A stretch of DNA of 5,920 nucleotides from Pseudomonadota bacterium. GTDB taxonomy: Bacteria; Pseudomonadota; Alphaproteobacteria; Acetobacterales; Acetobacteraceae. The stretch lies in NCBI GenBank assembly GCA_023390705.1, contig JAEWCI010000522.1:1-5920 (forward strand), read 5' to 3'. The notes below the pieces were generated by a model that saw nothing but the letters and a program-made list of their open reading frames with translations, did no database searches and was not told the DNA's origin. Shown piece after piece: positions 4,755 to 5,920 of the stretch. The position numbers were made by a program, and so were the translations under genes. Each line of letters opens with the position of its first letter. Position 1 is the stretch's first letter.

Positions 4755-5648
4755 ATGAGCCAGACCCTCACCCTTGCCGGTGCCAGGCGCCGCGGCATCC
4801 TCTGCGTGCTTGGCGCCGCCGCGGCCTTCGCCCTGGCGGCGGCCTGCGTCAAGGGGCTGCGGGGCGAGATCCCCCTGGCCGAGGTCGTGCTGTGCCGCAA
4901 CCTCTTCGCCATTCCGGCCCTGCTGCCCCTGCTGCACGCCACCGGCGGCTGGGCCGCGCTGCGGACCAGCCACCCCTGGGCGCATGTGCAGCGCATGTTC
5001 TGGGGGCTGCTGGGCATGGTGGGCGCCTTCTGGGGCTATGCGGTGCTGCCGCTGGCCACCGCCACAGCGCTGGGCTTCACCATGCCGCTTTTCCTGACGC
5101 TGATCGCCGTGCTGTTCATGGGGGAAAGGCTGCGCTGGCGGCGCAGCCTGGCGGTGGCCTGCGGCTTCCTGGGCGTGCTGGTAGTGGTGCGGCCGGGCGG
5201 GGCAGGGGGGCTCGACATGGCGGCGGCCGGGATGGTGCTGCTGGGCGCCTTCGGCTGGGCGATGGCCATGGTGACCATCCGCCGCATGGGCGCGCTGGGC
5301 GAACCCGGGGTGGCGATCGTGCTGTGGTTCGCCTTCTCCGCCGCGGCGGTTTCGGCGGTGGCGAGCATCCCGGTATGGGTCTGGCCGACTCCCGTGCAAT
5401 GGGCGCTGCTGGCCGGCTGCGGGGTGGTCTCGGCGCTGGGCCAGGTGCTGATGACCGAAGCCTACCGCAATGGCGAGGCGACCCTGCTGGCGCCCTTCGA
5501 ATACAGCGGCATCCTGTGGACCGCGCTGCTGGGCGCGGTGCTGTGGGCGGAGGTGCCGGAGCCCGCGGCCTTCCTGGGCATCCTGATCCTGGTGGGGAGC
5601 GGGCTGTATATCTGGTATCGCGAGGCGCAGTTGGGGATCAGGCGGTGA
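4755..5648 (+). CDS. EamA/DMT-superfamily transporter (ten-helix)
   Basis: This 297-residue inner-membrane drug/metabolite-superfamily carrier has two EamA repeats. About ten hydrophobic helices can be placed: near 13-33, 41-60, 80-98, 100-122, 130-146, 155-173, 187-208, 213-235, 243-264 and 272-288. EamA features are the CRNLFAIPALLPLL segment in helix 2, the TATALGFTMPLFLTLIAVLF-MGE pattern closing helix 4 of repeat one, and AYRNGEATLLAPFEYSGILW followed by WAEVPEP in repeat two. The positive residues RLRWRR and the YREAQLGIRR tail fit the cytoplasmic face. ATG 4755 is chosen because the first helix follows directly. No ribosome site is visible, which suggests a short leader or leaderless message. 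It is convergent with the substrate-binding protein gene. The substrate (amino acid, nucleotide derivative or other metabolite) cannot be read from the sequence. The neighbouring sulfur amino acid genes hint at an amino acid-related export role, as inference only. Confidence 0.9.
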   Translation: MSQTLTLAGARRRGILCVLGAAAAFALAAACVKGLRGEIPLAEVVLCRNLFAIPALLPLLHATGGWAALRTSHPWAHVQRMFWGLLGMVGAFWGYAVLPLATATALGFTMPLFLTLIAVLFMGERLRWRRSLAVACGFLGVLVVVRPGGAGGLDMAAAGMVLLGAFGWAMAMVTIRRMGALGEPGVAIVLWFAFSAAAVSAVASIPVWVWPTPVQWALLAGCGVVSALGQVLMTEAYRNGEATLLAPFEYSGILWTALLGAVLWAEVPEPAAFLGILILVGSGLYIWYREAQLGIRR

Positions 5649-5688
5649 CGCGAAGGGCAGCGTGGCCGGTGCTGCGCCGCCCTTCGCG
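5649..5688. terminator. Hairpin between convergent genes, likely bidirectional transcript end
   Basis: CGCGAAGGGC (5649-5658) is a perfect 10-base complement of GCCCTTCGCG (5679-5688). An inner GCAGC/GCTGC pair (5657-5661 with 5671-5675) can form as an alternative inner stem. It begins on the base after the EamA stop and lies 10 bases from the stop of the opposing gene, so it is well placed to end both transcripts. Neither side has a T-run, so termination may rely on Rho or the hairpin may only protect 3' ends. Confidence 0.6.
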
Positions 5689-5698
5689 GAACCAGTGG

Positions 5699-5920
5699 CT
5701 ACCGCGTCGCCACGCCCCTTGCCGGCCGCACATCCTGCGGGCGCGTCGCCTCATCGGCCCGCGCCGCATGTTCCAGCCCGCGGCGCAGCGCCCAGACATT
5801 GCTGAACAGCAGGATCGGGGCGATCGGATGGTCCTGCATCACGAAGCGCATCGCATCCTGCAGCGCCTTCTCGCGCCGTTCGTCGTCCATCTCCGCCGTC
5901 GCCCCCCGGCCGCGGGGGGG
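5699..5920 (-). CDS. Peptide ABC transporter substrate-binding protein (family 5), C-terminal tail, partial
   Basis: The last roughly 63 codons of an extracytoplasmic solute-binding protein of the DppA/OppA family are present, ending at TAG 5699-5701. The visible text MDDERREKALQDAMRFVMQD followed by HPIAPILLFSNVWALRRGLEHA, then RADEATRPQDVRPA, fits the conserved C-terminal lobe helix, the last strand and the usual closing motif with a tryptophan. The gene would begin beyond the right edge. A methionine at 5890 is internal, not a start. The first eight or so codons in the window (5897-5920) read as Pro/Arg/Gly from homopolymer-rich DNA and fit the family less well, so the edge sequence may be unreliable. 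The periplasmic protein would deliver peptides to a DppB/C permease such as the one broken at the left edge, but whether they belong together is unknown. Confidence 0.78.
   Translation of the reverse strand, partial: PPRGRGATAEMDDERREKALQDAMRFVMQDHPIAPILLFSNVWALRRGLEHAARADEATRPQDVRPARGVATR

Noticed and set aside
4593..5399. 268-codon minus-strand frame opposite the EamA transporter
   Set aside because: It is His/Gln/Arg/Gly-rich shadow text opposite a clear membrane protein.
1..5920. CRISPR array, tRNA/rRNA genes, insertion sequence or integrase
   Set aside because: I saw no regularly spaced repeats, no cloverleaf-like sequence and no transposase or recombinase motif on either strand.

Overview
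This window comes from a very GC-rich bacterium. The strong G/C bias at third codon positions, the long antisense shadow frames and the styles of protein suggest an alphaproteobacterium. An Acetobacteraceae/Roseomonas-like origin is my best guess, but it is inferred from style only and not from a search.

Layout. The left end (1-583) holds two pieces of a DppB/OppB-type peptide ABC transporter permease that meet head-on near base 150. The N-terminal 145 codons lie on the minus strand, and about 50 codons from the middle of the same kind of protein lie on the plus strand. Bases 584-1013 hold no gene but are crowded with palindromic repeat-like sequence. Bases 1014-4516 carry four minus-strand genes in the order of transcription: a NUDIX ADP-ribose pyrophosphatase-like hydrolase, an AlaX-type alanyl-tRNA editing protein, a 3-mercaptopyruvate sulfurtransferase (sseA-like) and a cystathionine beta-lyase (metC-like). 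The last three are tightly packed (5 nt spacing, then a 1 nt TGATG overlap) and look like one operon. After a 238 bp divergent intergenic region, a plus-strand EamA/DMT-family ten-helix transporter runs 4755-5648. A hairpin sits between it and the C-terminal tail of a family 5 (peptide) ABC substrate-binding protein on the minus strand, which is cut by the right edge.

How the genes may work together. SseA and MetC both handle sulfur amino acid intermediates (3-mercaptopyruvate; cystathionine or cysteine), so the core operon fits cysteine/methionine metabolism. AlaX and the NUDIX enzyme are housekeeping quality-control enzymes carried upstream. The peptide-transporter pieces at both edges could supply sulfur-containing peptides, but that link is only positional.

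Most notable points. (1) The inverted join inside the permease gene is either a small genuine inversion or a chimeric/fold-back assembly join. (2) A 93-nt repeat occurs in two opposite-orientation copies (596-688 and 4534-4626), which align without gaps at about 70 of 93 positions and bracket the four-gene operon. (3) Hairpins lie directly after the metC and EamA stop codons and lack T-tracts. I see no convincing new defence, mobile or biosynthetic system here.
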